Source: Phytopythium helicoides
Taxonomy: Eukaryota > Oomycota > Peronosporomycetes > Pythiales > Pythiaceae
Assembly (NCBI GenBank): GCA_024867545.1
Contig: JANFNE010000013.1
Coordinates: forward strand, 744,001-808,000
Direction of reading: 5' to 3'
Length of the DNA: 64,000 bases
Below are positions 41,097 through 51,792 of the stretch, piece by piece; position 1 is the stretch's first letter, and each line of letters starts with the position of its first letter. The translations under genes were made by a program, and so were the position numbers. The notes under the pieces are model-generated. The model saw only the letters and a program-made list of their open reading frames with translations, was not told where the DNA came from and made no database searches.

Positions 41097-41155
41097 CTAG
41101 TTCTTGCTCTTGCTCTTGCTCTTGCTCGGCTCTTGCTCGACTCTGCTCCTATTCG
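41097..41155. repeat. TTGCTC microsatellite and empty Copia target site
   Basis: A short run of TTGCTC units sits in the right arm. Positions 41129-41133 (GCTCT) are the single-copy counterpart of the AGAGC duplication flanking the Copia element, with matching flanks on both sides. The arm therefore records the site before insertion. The same place in palindrome 1 (around 29040 and 31030) has a shorter version of the run. Confidence 0.85.
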
Positions 41156-41680
41156 TGGTTTCGGCACGATCTACAGTAATGAGACTACTTTCATGCGATA
41201 GAGACACTTCTTGTGTGGTGAGCTTGCCAAGGAAAAGGTTCCAGCCGGAGGCTCGTCGTCTCAGACCAACATAATAATCAGACGGAGCACAACACCGCCT
41301 CCAACACGGATTATCCGATGTACGGTCAAGTCGACTCTGCCAATGAAGATCACTCACTGCCAGCCAGATACTGTAGGTGAGACCAAGACGACCCACCCAT
41401 CGGCGCACTTGAGACGAGCTCTCTCTCGCGCTCAACTACAGTAAAGACATCCATCCGATGTCCAACCGTCTTCGCACACAATGTGCGGCAGCTTCCTATC
41501 GATAGCGGTCGCACATTGTAGCGTGCCTGTGACAGCTCCACGTCTGCGGGTTGTTCCTTTCTCATAGGAAGCTGCCGCGTCTTTTGTGTTGGGGTACCAC
41601 CAGACTTCAAGGACACCGCGACCGACGTATTCATCGGCAAAGAGTCGGTAATCCCGCAGACAACACCACTGCTGTCGTTG

Positions 41681-42046
41681 ATGGGGAATCCGCTACACAC
41701 TGTAATAGACGCACTCGATGCTGGCGCAACGTTGATGCTGCGAGCGGCGCCCCTCTGCATGGATACCGATCCATTCGCGCCAATTGTGCTGCATGCTGCC
41801 GTCGAGAACCATGCCAATAACAATTCACCGCTACTCATTATTGTAACTTTACTCACCACCTCCATATTTTCTCCCATCTTTAGTCTGAGACCGGCAGTGA
41901 CCTCGATGTTGCCGGTCACAGTCTACGTTGATGATTCGTTCGCCATCCCGCTCCTCAGTCACGTTGTCGCTGCTACGCGTCGGTACTTCATATTCGCACT
42001 AGCTTCTACAACACCAGAGACAAATGCATTTCCACGTAGTGCGTAG
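41681..42046 (+). CDS. Hypothetical ORF in palindrome 2 segment (right copy)
   Basis: Mirror copy of 33394-33759: 121 codons, a hydrophobic stretch in the middle, no recognised domain. The open frame extends upstream to about 41550 without a better ATG. Preservation in both arms is expected from recent duplication, so it is weak evidence for coding. Confidence 0.3.
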   Translation: MGNPLHTVIDALDAGATLMLRAAPLCMDTDPFAPIVLHAAVENHANNNSPLLIIVTLLTTSIFSPIFSLRPAVTSMLPVTVYVDDSFAIPLLSHVVAATRRYFIFALASTTPETNAFPRSA

Positions 42047-42791
42047 TGATTCATTGATAGCTGTCTGCTAGGCTGCATGCATACTCTTTGGATGCGCCGG
42101 GCCGCAGGCAAAGGCTAACAGGTCAAGTCTTCCTCCACTTGACTGAAGCGCGATTGGGATGATATGTCATCCGAATGTCTACCGAAGGTCACTCTCCCTG
42201 CGAATCACGTTTGACGTATTCATTGTGAAAGGCTACTTGACGCTAGGTCCAACGTGCATACAACCTTACTGATGATCTGTCCATAAACAATATATGTTCT
42301 GATAGGTGATAGAATCTAACCGCAATATGAGACTACCGTTCGGTCTATTCACCGCATGGTGAGTCAGGTGTGGTGACAGTATCAACAATGGTAATGATCA
42401 ACGAGTTGGCCATTTGATCTCCGCAATCCGACAGCAAAAGCCACTCTGCGCTTGGGGGTGACATGGTTGTTTCGAAACCTTGTGACACACTGACTAGAAC
42501 GAAGTGCTCCATGCCAACAGCAGCCGCGACATCATGGCAGTGGTCCGTGCTCGATGATGTCCACGCGGTCGAGGAGGCACAACGATTCACTCAGGGGCGA
42601 CATGATCGGAGTGGAGTAGATTCTCCGACCAAGAGGACGATGCAATCGAGAGCACAGCTACACGTGTGAAATGACAGATGGGACTCCATTACGATTTGCG
42701 GAGCCAGCTAAACATCAGCTGCGCAATGAACTATCGATCGGCAAAGTGGCTGCAGACCAACTCCGTCGGATGCAGCAGCGACAGAAGCAGC

Positions 42792-43627
42792 CTACGGACT
42801 GGCCAGCACGTTGGTCGCGGCCATGAACTCGCGCAGCGGCGCGTGCACCTCGTCGTGGTGCGGGATCTCCTGTTGGCGTCAAGCAGCAGCCACGGCAGTA
42901 GAGTTATTAGTATCCGCGATTGCATCTGCGTCATCGAGCGCCACGAATGCAACGCACCTTCATGCGCGCGAGCCAGGCAGCCGTCTTCGGGTACTTCTTG
43001 GCGTCGATCAGACCCTGGTACTCCAGCTGCACGTACTCGCAGTACGCAAAGTAGTCGGCGATCGTCGGCGCATCCGTCTGCGCCACAAAGTCCTTCACCA
43101 GGAACGTCTCGAGCAGACCGACGATCTTGTCCACGATCTCGTCCGTCGTCTCGACGTACTTGGTGTCCTCGGGGGTGGCCGCACCGGCCTTGGCGTGGAT
43201 GTGCGGTACGAGCACGCGCGGCGTGGCCCAGCGCGCGTTCGTGTGGTGCCAGTGGAGGTACTCATTGACCTTGGCGCGCGCCTTGGGCTCGGTCGGGAGC
43301 AGGTCCGTCCAGCCGTACGTCTCGCTCAGGTACGTCAGGATGGCAGCGCTGCATGGTTGGCAAAGTGAGAGAGAGCGTCGTGAGCTATCATGCACAACAC
43401 AACACAGCATGAGGTGGCACAACGCACCCCTCGAAGAGCGTGAAGTCGCCATCGGTGACGACCGGGATGAGCTTGTTGGGGTTGATGGCGATGAAGGCCG
43501 GGTCCGAGAACACGGGTCCGCCAAAGTCGGCCTGCACGAGCTCATGGTCGACCTTCTTGACGCGCAGCACCCACTCGACGGAGCGGCTGGGCTGGCTGAT
43601 GAGGTTGGCGTAGAGCTTGAGCACCAT
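42792..43627 (-). CDS. Theta-like glutathione S-transferase, copy 3
   Basis: Exons 43627-43428, 43348-42958 and 42869-42792 encode 222 aa. It differs from copies 1 and 2 at a few residues in the N-terminal helix (RSVEWVL instead of RAVEWTL). Introns and splice sites are conserved. Homology to the other copies ends 55 bp upstream of the ATG (43682), so this copy has lost the shared upstream module and sits behind unrelated GC-rich sequence. Coding capacity is intact. Expression is uncertain. Confidence 0.85.
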
Positions 43628-43682
43628 TTTGGGCAGGAGGACGAGCGGCTTGCGAGGGAGGCGGCGAGATCGGAAGTGAGCG

Positions 43683-45184
43683 CGGGAGGGAGCCGCGCGC
43701 GGGCGCCAGACCCGCAGGGATCCCTCCCGTTTGGGGATGGGAGGAGAGAAGCGCCGGCGGCCCCTACGACGCCGCCACGCACGCCGATGCCACGCACGCC
43801 GACCGCTTCATGCGTGCAGGTCCGTTGGAGCGTTGGACCTCGCACGCGAAGGTGCAGGTATGTCTGTATAACATAATGCACCTTTGACAATAGATTCTTG
43901 AATGTGTTAAACAAAGCGTTTGGAGTGTAGGTTTAACAGTTTTCGAAAGAGATAGACTGTGGAATCGCATAGGATCGGAGAGAGGGTTTCCCCTCGCGGC
44001 TGTCCACGTTGAAGCCCCCCCTCATGCGAAATGTCCTTTCCCGCCGGCGCTGGTCACCGCCGATGATGACGATGACTTGGACGCCGCTGCGGGGTCGAGC
44101 GCGACGACAGCCCAAGCCAAAGGCGGCGCTCGCCGTCCTGAGCGCGTGAAGGCGAGGGAGTGAGCGAAACGCAGGGCGTCGAAGCTTCGTCGAAGGCTTC
44201 CGTTGGCCTCATGAGGGAAGAGCGGCAGATGAGCGTGGGGGAAGGAGCAGGGGGACTGGGGCTGGCGCATGGCGAGAAGGCAACGGACTTCGCGCTTGCG
44301 CTGGGCGGCGCTGACTTCTTTGGGCGGCTGCGTGGGATTCTCGAGCTTCCTGAGCACGGGGGAGCTGGACCATATGGCGGTCTCCTTCAGGACAGCGGCG
44401 GCGCGACGTCTGATGGAGCAACTCCGTGTGCGGGGAGGTCGTGTTGCTGCTGGGGTTCACCGCTCGGCCTTCTCTCCCTCGCCGCACTCATGCTGTGGAA
44501 GCGGGCGTTGTTGAAGGTGGTGGTCGCAGCATGGATCGCATCTGCAAAAGATCTGAACAACTCGCGCCGAACGTGTGGAGGGATGCTGATGAACAGGAGA
44601 CCAATGCGGTTCCAGACCCCCACGAGGTGCTCTGTGGTTAAATATTGCGGGGGCTCTTGATCGGAATGGCCAAGAAGCCTCGGGGGCGACAAGACCTTCG
44701 TGACTGGAGTATCCATGTGAGTGAGACTGCCGCGAGCAACGATGCCGTCATTGCGATAGAAGATGCGACGAAGTGTCTGCACCAGCCTCCTCTTCCACGG
44801 CGAGTTGAGCCGACAAGTCGCACCGCACCCTCGAAAGCCCTCAGAATCCCAGAACCGCATCGCCCACAGCCCGGAAGCAATGCGCATGTGATCTAGCTGT
44901 GGGGAGTAGCAAGTGACGCGGCCTCCACTATTTTTCTCGCTTCCAAAGTGGGCAAGCGCATGTGAGCATTTGCTGGGATTCAATGTGTTGGCACTCCCAC
45001 TCCAAAGATGTCAACACTCCTGGGGCCTCGGTTTCGCCTTCGCCAGCTCAACGCCAGCGACACCACAGCATGCTCGCACAGGAAGCAGCACATTTGCCAA
45101 TCTTTTCCTTGGCGGTTGCGACTGTCGGTTGCCGCCAACAGTTCACCAACGGTCGACGGAACAGTAGGTCGCCCTGGCTTGGCG
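43683..45184. other. Region between GST3 and the multidomain gene, weak minus-strand ORF
   Basis: It begins with very GC-rich sequence that replaces the GST promoter. On the minus strand a 198-codon frame (44387-44983) reads like protein in places (LVGVWNRIGLLFISIPPHVRRELF, shortened: GVWNRIGLLFIS) but has no ATG before ~44887 and no recognised family. It could be a gene fragment. The final ~180 bp are open in frame with the next gene. Confidence 0.35.
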
Positions 45185-48100
45185 ATGGACGAGGACGCCT
45201 ACGCGGCTGCGTACTGGCAGCTGGACGCCGAGGCCGCGCTCGTGTTCCAGCAACTGGCGCCGGAACTTGATGGCGCCGCCGTACCGCTCGGTGAGCTGCG
45301 CGAGCTCTGCGCGCGAATGCGGCGGCCCGTGCGTGACGACAGCGAGCACCAGCGGCTCATGGTGGCACTGGACGCGAGCAACCAGATGCAGATCCTGCGC
45401 CACGACTTCGTCGCCTGGCTGCTGGGCGACCTGCTGCACGAGCGCGCGCTCATGGACGAGCGTCTGGGCGTGAACACGCAGGAGAGCTACGCGCAACCGC
45501 CGGCTCAACCAGCGTGGGAGGAGATCGTCGAGCTGAGTCCATCGCCAGGGGTCGGCATGGAGCCCGTGGCTACCACTTACTTTTTCAACACGCTGACGGG
45601 CGAGTCGAGCTGGGAGCTCCCGCGACTCGTGCAGACGCTCAGGACGTACCTGACAGCTCAGGCTACCAGGAGAGCGCTAAAGCTGGCACTGCCAGAAGAC
45701 GGCACGCCGGCATTCCTGCTGGACGAGGATGGAGACAAGCAGCAGAACCCCACAGACCTCGACGTGCTGCGGGAGCTGTTTGACAAGAGTGATGACGATT
45801 CGTCAGGTGTACTGGACCCGGCAGAGTTTCAAGACTTCTGCATGGCCATCGGGCAGCCAGTGAATGGCACGGAAGGCGGCGTATTGGGGATAATGAGCGA
45901 GGTAGACCCCTATGGCGGGCAACAAGGAGTAACATGGGAAGCACTTAATCGATACTGGACGGCCAATTCTCCTTTTCAGAGGCGTTCGAGGCTCGAGCCG
46001 CCAGGAGAGATGCTGGAGGCATGGGAGAAAGTAGAACCAATCCTCAAGTGCGACTCCCCGTCGGTGTTTCGGAACGTGGTCACGCTCCGAGAGCGATGGA
46101 ATCACCCAGATATGGAGCAGCGAATTGCCGACATGCTCACAACACTGTTTCCTAGCAGCAAACTCGATTGGGACAAAAAGATTGAACTATATCTTGATGT
46201 ACAATGGCAGCAGCAGCAGCTGTGGTATGCAGGTCAAGAACTACCAAACGAGTCAAAAGCTGATTCAGAACGAAAATGGAGCCTGAGAACTTGTTGGAGA
46301 GTGCTAATCCAGCTGCAGCACCCAATGACGCGGCGACGACACCTTGAGGCTGCAATACAAGACCTTTGTGGCCGTTTCTGCCCAGAGCAAGATGCTGACG
46401 AACACCCAGTTCATCTAAGTGAGGATGTTGTACGGCGCTGGTTTCAATACAGCGTTCAGAAAGTAGATCAACGCGGATGGGATCAGCTTGTTGACGAGAC
46501 TTCAGGTCAAGTATACTATTATCACGAAGTCAGTGGTGTGACTCAATGGGACCCACCAAACCTGGCAGCCCAAATGGCAGATATGCTTGGCCTGAACGCA
46601 TCATCATTTGGAAACTCAGCAAGCCCAGGCAAGAAATTATCCCCGAGTGAAAGAGTTGAACGACTATTTCGACAATATGATACTGATGAAAGCGGGGCTA
46701 TCACACTGGATGAATTTCGGCCGTTCTATCGTGCTCTTGTTGGTCGAGCAACCACTAGCACTACTGGTGTAACGCAAGGTGATAAGGAGGACACAATAGG
46801 TGAGTCACAATTACAGCACCTCTTCAACATCTTGGACACGAGTGGGGATGGAGAAGTAACACTCGAGGAGTTCCAACTTTGGTGGAGAACAAAATTGGAG
46901 CTCGAAGAGGACGAGACTGAAGCTACCAAACTAGAAAAGAAGCGTATACACCAGCGCCATTTGTGCACTTCATACCTAGAGAATGCAGGCGCCGCTATCT
47001 TTGTAGACGAAGTCAACGACGTAGCGAATACTGATACGCTAAGTGAGCCTCGAATTGCATTTGAGTCCAACTTGCTTCCTCGACTGGTTACCTTGCTTGG
47101 ATCGTTCCCCCTCAAGGGACTTGCGTATCGGTCGGCGCTTTCTGAGCTCGTGGAAGGTATCGCGCAACAGGTTCAACTAGATGATTTTCTTCAGTGGTAT
47201 GAGCGTTTTGAGGCAGCAGAGTTAGAACGGCAGGCTATAGAGGAGGCGAAAGCGCGAGCGAAAGCTGAGCTTGCGGCTCAGCAACAGCGCGAGCTGGTTG
47301 CGGCTAAAGAAAAACGGCGGAAGATGAAACAACGACGAAAACTTGCTGTCACCCCAGCAACTCTAGATGAAGCAAGCTCAAGGGAACAGCGAATCACAGC
47401 TCTGTTCAAAGCTTTTGATTCAAACGGTTCCGGTTTTTTGGATGAAAACGAGCTTAAACAGCTCGCAAAAGCACTTGGGCACGAAATGACTGGCAAACAG
47501 CTGAAAGGCATGATGCGCGCGATTGATGTCAGTGGTGATGGACAGGCGAGCCTTAGCGAGTTCATCTCCTTTTGGAATGCCTTTCAGCCTATTCATGGTA
47601 CTGCCCATGGCGTGTCAGCTACAATCCAATCCATCAACGGCACGACAGCTGATGTTATGGTCGAGCCAAAAAGCGCACAACATCACCGTACATCAGCGAC
47701 TTTTACAGAAATGAACGCGTCACTCGAAGTCGCTCTAGAGTTGGCAAAAGATCGTGCGCTCAAAGTTTCACTAAATGACTTTGCCGATTACCTTGGTGAT
47801 TGGAAAGCCGAGTTCATCGCGCGCGGAAAGAACCGCCGAGATGCAATTGCGAGGCTCGAACAAGAAAAAGAGGAAGAACGAAGGGTGGCCGCATTGCGAC
47901 GCCAACGCTGGGCATACAAGCCTACTGGTCCTCGAAAGTACGGTGCATATCGTCTAGATGTGTCTTCAATCGAGCCAGAAGTTGTCACCTGCGTAAGTGA
48001 CTTGATCCGCACTTTACGAGCTCACCTATTTTTCACACCGGATGCAGCTCAAACAATTCAAAAACTTGCACGGGGATTTGTGACCCGAATGCGGATGTTC

Positions 48101-50410
48101 GAAATGGTAAAGCGGCGTTTTGATGTGTTGATTGACTTGCACACAGCGTTTTACTACTACATTGACAAAGAGACACTGAAGATGCACGTTGAGCGTCCAT
48201 TATATCGACGTCATATGGGATCTGCCAAGCCATACGATCTTGAGGACTGTGCTTCCAAGGTTGAAACTCACTACTTTCGCAAGAAAATGTTTGAGATGCA
48301 ACGAAAGGCGACCTTTTACGATCGCAACTTCCGTGCTACTGCGAAAGAATGTGCATTGAATTTTGGCTACCGACCCCTTCTCGCACCGAGTGCAATGATT
48401 CTTTTTGATATTGCTGAATGTGTGCACAAACGTTTGTTGAGCAATATTTGGCTCGCTCTCCGCGATGGCGACAGAGTACTTGTAGAGTTGATTGCTCAGC
48501 GCCATCCTCGGCAACTGCGCCAACGTAGCAGTGACTCCGCAAAAAATCTTCCTCTGCACTATTTAGTTCGGAATGGCGATAAGTTCCCTCTCAGTACACT
48601 ACGCAGGGTTGTTCGTGGATATCCGGAAGCGCTGGCAGAGCGTGATGCATTTGGAATGACCCCGCTCCACTTGGCGTTTCGCGAATCACGGCGACTTCGT
48701 CGTGGCCTTCTGGATTTGTTAAACCAGCTCGTCCCATCAAAAAGAACAATCACAATCAGAAAAGGCTCTGAACCAGCACCATCGATTTGGGAGATGAAAA
48801 CCACATGTGGTGACACCCCACTTCACACTGCTACAAAACACCACGCTAGTATCCTTGCTATTCGTTGGATACTCGAAAAAATTGGTAACACGATGGGGAA
48901 ACGAGGAATCGACATTGTCACTCTCCATAATAAACGAGGAGAATCTGCATTCCATCTCTGTGTTTCACAGCTGGCTGCATCACCTAACTCTGCCTATGCG
49001 AAGACAGCTGTGCTGCAGTTTTTTAGATTCTATAAACCACAGGAACTTTGCAAGAGACCAACCAGGCGACACCAATTACCTGTGCACGTAGCACTGGACT
49101 CTGTTGAGGAGCTGAAGCTCACCAAAGCGGCAGATACTTTTGTCGAGTATGATCTGCATCGGAACAATTCAATTGATGCAATCAGCTGGCTAATTCAGGA
49201 ATTGATCCGTCTCTACCCTGGCGCTCTACTTGTTAGAAACCCTGCAAATGATCTATTACCGGTTCATCTGGCTATCAAATACGGACTTCCGGTCCCAGTA
49301 TTGCGCGACTTTGTGGAAAGAACAAGAAAACTTCTAGGCAACACATCTCTACTACAAGCGACAACTATCGAAACAACCAATACTACGCTGCTTCATTATA
49401 TGCTAATGCACCAGCCAAACAATATTGAGTTCATATTAGAGCTTCTAGGCCGAATGCCCGAGTCTTGCTCCATTCAGACACACCCAGGTAAAAATCTTCC
49501 TTTGCATCTTGCGGCTGAACATCACAGCGAAAAATCAAAACCAAGTAACCAAATCGATGAAGACGACGAAAAACTCGCAGTTTTGATTGAGCGCATGTGC
49601 AAGATCTATCCCAAAAGTTGTAAAACCTACAACGCTGCACGACAACTCCCCATACATGTTGCCATTTCTCGAGGAACAAGCGCTCGAACTGTGAAGATAA
49701 TGCTAGAGTACTCTGCAACGGCGCTAGGCGATGAGAAAGAGCGCCGCGGTTTGCGAGCTCTCGTGTTAGCAGCCAGTGCTCGTGTGCCCAACTACAATGT
49801 CATTCTTGCTCTCCTGGACGTAACTCCGAGTCGACTGCTGGATGTCAAGTCCAACACCCCAAATCAGCATAGAGGATGGATGAACGCACCTGTGACTCCG
49901 TTGTACGCTCTCTCGATGCGTCCGTGCTCACCACAAATAGTCGAAGGCGATATCCCAGGAATTTTTCACGATAAATATGAACGGATTGAGGACGAAGACG
50001 CATACTTTTTGGCGATGGCAAAGAGCAAGATGCGCCAGAAGCATCATTGTCCAAACGAGAAGTGGTCATTCGAGAAAATCCTCAAGCTTATGGAGCACAA
50101 TCCTCTCGACGAAGCTGTAATGCAACGCTCGCTCCTTGCAATCAACAATAAGCTAGGCTCAATTCTAAAACTGGAGAATGCTCACTCAGACAATCAAGGG
50201 GATCCTGCTCGGGGTTATGGAGTGATTCTCGACACTATCACCCTTAACCCCGACCTGAGGTTGGTGCGAACGGTGCACCATACCATGTACGAGTTCCCAC
50301 TCAACCCTCGCGTGCAAATATTGGGAAGGAATGTGCTTGACAAGCTCCTCCCTACAGCCTATGCGAAGGCGACGTACAAGTCCAAGATCGACCCATACTT
50401 TGACCTCTGA
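45185..50410 (+). CDS. EF-hand / WW / IQ / ankyrin-type multidomain protein
   Basis: A single-exon gene for about 1,741 aa. ATG 45185 (MDEDAYAAAYW) is preferred; an in-frame ATG at 45008 would add 59 residues of Arg/Ser-rich sequence. WW domains lie near 111-147 and 432-458 (WDQLVDETSGQVYYYHE). EF-hands lie near 194 (DKSDDDSSGVLD), 497 (DTDESGAITLDE), 550 (DTSGDGEVTLEE), 742 (DSNGSGFLDENE) and 775 (DVSGDGQASLSE). An Arg/Lys/Glu coiled segment precedes the fourth hand. An IQ-like motif (IQKLARGFVTRMR) is near 957. The last ~600 residues contain degenerate ankyrin-type repeats (LPLHYLVRNGD, TPLHLAF, LPVHLAI). The design suggests a calcium-sensing scaffold. The cellular role is unknown. Confidence 0.85.
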   Translation: MDEDAYAAAYWQLDAEAALVFQQLAPELDGAAVPLGELRELCARMRRPVRDDSEHQRLMVALDASNQMQILRHDFVAWLLGDLLHERALMDERLGVNTQESYAQPPAQPAWEEIVELSPSPGVGMEPVATTYFFNTLTGESSWELPRLVQTLRTYLTAQATRRALKLALPEDGTPAFLLDEDGDKQQNPTDLDVLRELFDKSDDDSSGVLDPAEFQDFCMAIGQPVNGTEGGVLGIMSEVDPYGGQQGVTWEALNRYWTANSPFQRRSRLEPPGEMLEAWEKVEPILKCDSPSVFRNVVTLRERWNHPDMEQRIADMLTTLFPSSKLDWDKKIELYLDVQWQQQQLWYAGQELPNESKADSERKWSLRTCWRVLIQLQHPMTRRRHLEAAIQDLCGRFCPEQDADEHPVHLSEDVVRRWFQYSVQKVDQRGWDQLVDETSGQVYYYHEVSGVTQWDPPNLAAQMADMLGLNASSFGNSASPGKKLSPSERVERLFRQYDTDESGAITLDEFRPFYRALVGRATTSTTGVTQGDKEDTIGESQLQHLFNILDTSGDGEVTLEEFQLWWRTKLELEEDETEATKLEKKRIHQRHLCTSYLENAGAAIFVDEVNDVANTDTLSEPRIAFESNLLPRLVTLLGSFPLKGLAYRSALSELVEGIAQQVQLDDFLQWYERFEAAELERQAIEEAKARAKAELAAQQQRELVAAKEKRRKMKQRRKLAVTPATLDEASSREQRITALFKAFDSNGSGFLDENELKQLAKALGHEMTGKQLKGMMRAIDVSGDGQASLSEFISFWNAFQPIHGTAHGVSATIQSINGTTADVMVEPKSAQHHRTSATFTEMNASLEVALELAKDRALKVSLNDFADYLGDWKAEFIARGKNRRDAIARLEQEKEEERRVAALRRQRWAYKPTGPRKYGAYRLDVSSIEPEVVTCVSDLIRTLRAHLFFTPDAAQTIQKLARGFVTRMRMFEMVKRRFDVLIDLHTAFYYYIDKETLKMHVERPLYRRHMGSAKPYDLEDCASKVETHYFRKKMFEMQRKATFYDRNFRATAKECALNFGYRPLLAPSAMILFDIAECVHKRLLSNIWLALRDGDRVLVELIAQRHPRQLRQRSSDSAKNLPLHYLVRNGDKFPLSTLRRVVRGYPEALAERDAFGMTPLHLAFRESRRLRRGLLDLLNQLVPSKRTITIRKGSEPAPSIWEMKTTCGDTPLHTATKHHASILAIRWILEKIGNTMGKRGIDIVTLHNKRGESAFHLCVSQLAASPNSAYAKTAVLQFFRFYKPQELCKRPTRRHQLPVHVALDSVEELKLTKAADTFVEYDLHRNNSIDAISWLIQELIRLYPGALLVRNPANDLLPVHLAIKYGLPVPVLRDFVERTRKLLGNTSLLQATTIETTNTTLLHYMLMHQPNNIEFILELLGRMPESCSIQTHPGKNLPLHLAAEHHSEKSKPSNQIDEDDEKLAVLIERMCKIYPKSCKTYNAARQLPIHVAISRGTSARTVKIMLEYSATALGDEKERRGLRALVLAASARVPNYNVILALLDVTPSRLLDVKSNTPNQHRGWMNAPVTPLYALSMRPCSPQIVEGDIPGIFHDKYERIEDEDAYFLAMAKSKMRQKHHCPNEKWSFEKILKLMEHNPLDEAVMQRSLLAINNKLGSILKLENAHSDNQGDPARGYGVILDTITLNPDLRLVRTVHHTMYEFPLNPRVQILGRNVLDKLLPTAYAKATYKSKIDPYFDL

Positions 50411-50834
50411 GAACCGTCGTGTCGGTGGTTGGACAGCTTGACCCCGCGTGGCTCAGCGCAGTCGTCACCCAAATGGTCACTCATCTGCAAATCTCAAATC
50501 TGACGCGTCAAGCACGTTAATCGAAAACGTGAGATGGCTGGATTCAAACGGCATCCAATAGAACATTGTTGCTAGCCAAGGCTGGCTGACCGTAATCGGC
50601 TTCCGATAGTTGAATGATTGTTGCTTCGAAGTCGAATAAATGGTCACTCATCGTGCACATCTCAAATTGTGATACATGGTGCAAGCAGTTCATGAACCAC
50701 CAGCCCATCCTCAGAATTACCCTTCCAAAGCACCAACGGTGACAGCTTCGTGACCCTTGCCTCGGCCGATCTCACTTTTGATTTCGCCGCCTCCAGCGCA
50801 AACGAACCCACCACCGCTCGCCCTCCTGCCCAAA
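50411..50834. other. Intergenic with a short repeated motif
   Basis: A ~30-bp motif beginning AAATGGTCACTCATC occurs at about 50471 and again at about 50638. No gene was seen. The last ~60 bp resemble the 5' flank of the other GST copies. Confidence 0.4.
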
Positions 50835-51635
50835 ATGGTGCTCAAGCTCTACGCCAACCTTATCAGCCAGCCCAGCCGCGCCGTCGAGTGGGTGCTACGC
50901 CTCGAGAAGGTCGACCATGAGCTCGTGCAGGCCGACTTTGGCGGACCCGTGTTCTCGGACCCGGCCTTCATCGCCATCAACCCCAACAAGCTCATTCCGG
51001 CCATCGCCGACGGCGACTTCACGCTCTTCGAGGGGTAAGTGCTTTTGTCTTTTCGTGAGTTTGGACAACAACTCACACCAATGTTCACGGTGATGCAGCG
51101 CTGCCATCTTGATCTATCTGAGCGAGACGTACGGCTGGACTGATCTGTATCCGGTTGAGCCCAAGGCGCGCGCCAAGTCAACGAGTACCTCCACTGGCAC
51201 CACACGAACGCCCGTTGGGCCACGCCGCGCATACTTGTGGCGCACATCCACGCCAACGCTGGCGCAGCTACCCCCGAAGAACTCAAATACGTCGAGACGA
51301 CGGGCGAGATCGTGGACAAGATCGTCGGTCTGCTCGAGACGTTCCTGGTGAAGGACTTTGTGGCGCAGACGGATGCACCGACGATCGCCGACTACTTTGC
51401 GTACTGCGAGTACGTGCAGCTGGAGTACCAGGGTTTGTTTGATGCCAAGAAGTACCCGAAGACGGCTGCCTGGCTCGCGCGCATGAAGGTCCGTGACATG
51501 TTTGACTGTTGGTGAGTATGAATGCAATTGCTAATCGTGCTGCAATGACCGCGGTTGCATTAGAAAATCCCGTACCACGACGAGCTGCATGTGCCGCTGC
51601 GCGAGTTCATGGCCGCGACCAACGTGCTTGCCTAA
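50835..51635 (+). pseudogene. Glutathione S-transferase copy 4, frameshifted
   Basis: Exon structure is as in the other GSTs (50835-51034, 51099-51488, 51564-51635). Exon 1 is intact (RAVEWVLRLEKVDHEL). In exon 2, one G is missing compared with the other copies at about 51177-51180 (GCCAAGTCAACG against GCCAAGGTCAAT), which shifts the frame. The remainder is otherwise well conserved in the new frame. The second intron donor would be GTCCGT. This copy is more diverged than the palindromic ones and lies outside the palindromes. It is either a young pseudogene or an assembly error. Confidence 0.75.
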
Positions 51636-51792
51636 GCTGCAGCTATCAGGCGCTTGAGATATGCTCTCTCTGAGCCTAGCTAGGCTAGTTCCAAATACTC
51701 ACGCATAGTAATGGAATTCAGCTACCGCTCTCCACTTGCACCACCCATTGTTATGAAATTCCCGCGTGCTTGTTGCAGAGCTGCATAGCGAG

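Larger units (their letters stand above)
31757..43682. repeat. Palindrome 2, nested with palindrome 1 and broken by Copia
   Basis: The left arm (31757 to ~39960) and right arm (~40200 to 43682) are inverted copies around an asymmetric core. Pairs sum to 80230 close to the core. Beyond the Copia insertion, pairs sum to about 75439-75440 once the 4,795-bp element and 5-bp duplication are discounted. The left arm starts inside the 5' flank of GST2, so GST2 belongs to both palindromes. Arm contents are GST, ~300-bp flank, an ~870-bp segment absent from palindrome 1, intergenic block, DUF1348. Identity stops sharply at 43682. Confidence 0.88.

Noticed and set aside
41097..41155. Hexanucleotide run as a possible coding repeat
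   Set aside because: It lies in the noncoding intergenic block and varies in length between copies, as expected for a microsatellite.
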